A stretch of 6,012 bases of DNA from an uncultured Saprospiraceae bacterium. GTDB lineage: Bacteria; Bacteroidota; Bacteroidia; Chitinophagales; Saprospiraceae. The stretch lies in assembly GCA_938002705.1 (NCBI GenBank), contig CALLAG010000333.1:1-6012 (forward strand), read 5' to 3'. The notes under the pieces are model-generated. The model worked only from the letters and a program-made list of their open reading frames with translations. It searched no databases and was not told where the DNA came from. The translations under genes and the position numbers were made by a program. Below, in pieces: positions 5,958 through 6,012 of the stretch. The stretch's first letter is position 1; every line of letters starts with the position of its first letter.

Positions 5958-6012
5958 ATGCTGAGGACTATAGCGACAACTTTCTTATTCTGCTTACTAC
6001 AATTATCCATAT
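5958..6012 (+). CDS. Start of an exported protein, probably the next bat gene (runs off right edge)
   Basis: An ATG 3 nt after the preceding TAG opens a frame with no stop through the window end. The 18 visible residues, MLRTIATTFLFCLLQLSI, look like the charged start and hydrophobic core of a signal peptide. From the cluster order a full-length BatD would be expected here, but no domain is visible, so that identity is inference only. Confidence 0.5.
   Translation, partial: MLRTIATTFLFCLLQLSI

Overview
The window looks like a chromosomal segment from a member of the Bacteroidota. The evidence is a bat (Bacteroides aerotolerance) gene cluster, A-rich leaders in place of Shine-Dalgarno sites, and sequences matching the Bacteroidota sigma factor -7 element (TAnnTTTG). 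The family or genus cannot be fixed from this sequence. Genes are tightly packed and, apart from the first, all read rightward.

Left edge (1-554, minus strand): the N-terminal 184 residues of an FkbM-type SAM-dependent methyltransferase, cut off by the window edge. A 155-nt divergent spacer (555-709) follows. It holds candidate -7 elements on both strands and a short inverted repeat. Next comes a higBA type II toxin-antitoxin pair (710-1363), with the toxin gene first and a TTG start. The antitoxin stop overlaps the start of rfaE2 (1363-1842), which encodes the adenylyltransferase that activates heptose-1-phosphate for lipopolysaccharide or S-layer glycan synthesis. A hairpin with a T-rich tail (1861-1901) probably ends this unit.

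Middle (1933-3497): a Nif3/YbgI-family dinuclear-metal protein in its short form, then 5 nt later a coiled-coil protein with a C4 zinc ribbon (COG1579/CT398 type). The two look co-transcribed.

Right part (3532-6012): a bat-type cluster. It comprises a BatB-like membrane von Willebrand A protein, a BatC-like TPR protein with a long Gln/Glu/Asp-rich tract, a short secreted protein carrying only a first BatD-like domain, and the opening signal peptide of a further exported protein that runs off the window. These products are expected to form an envelope-associated complex with its vWA and TPR domains facing the periplasm. BatA, MoxR and DUF58 genes are absent from the part seen.

No wholly unknown system is evident. 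The most notable points are the toxin-antitoxin module fused by overlap to a housekeeping envelope gene, and the one-domain BatD-like protein followed 3 nt later, in the same frame, by another signal-peptide gene.
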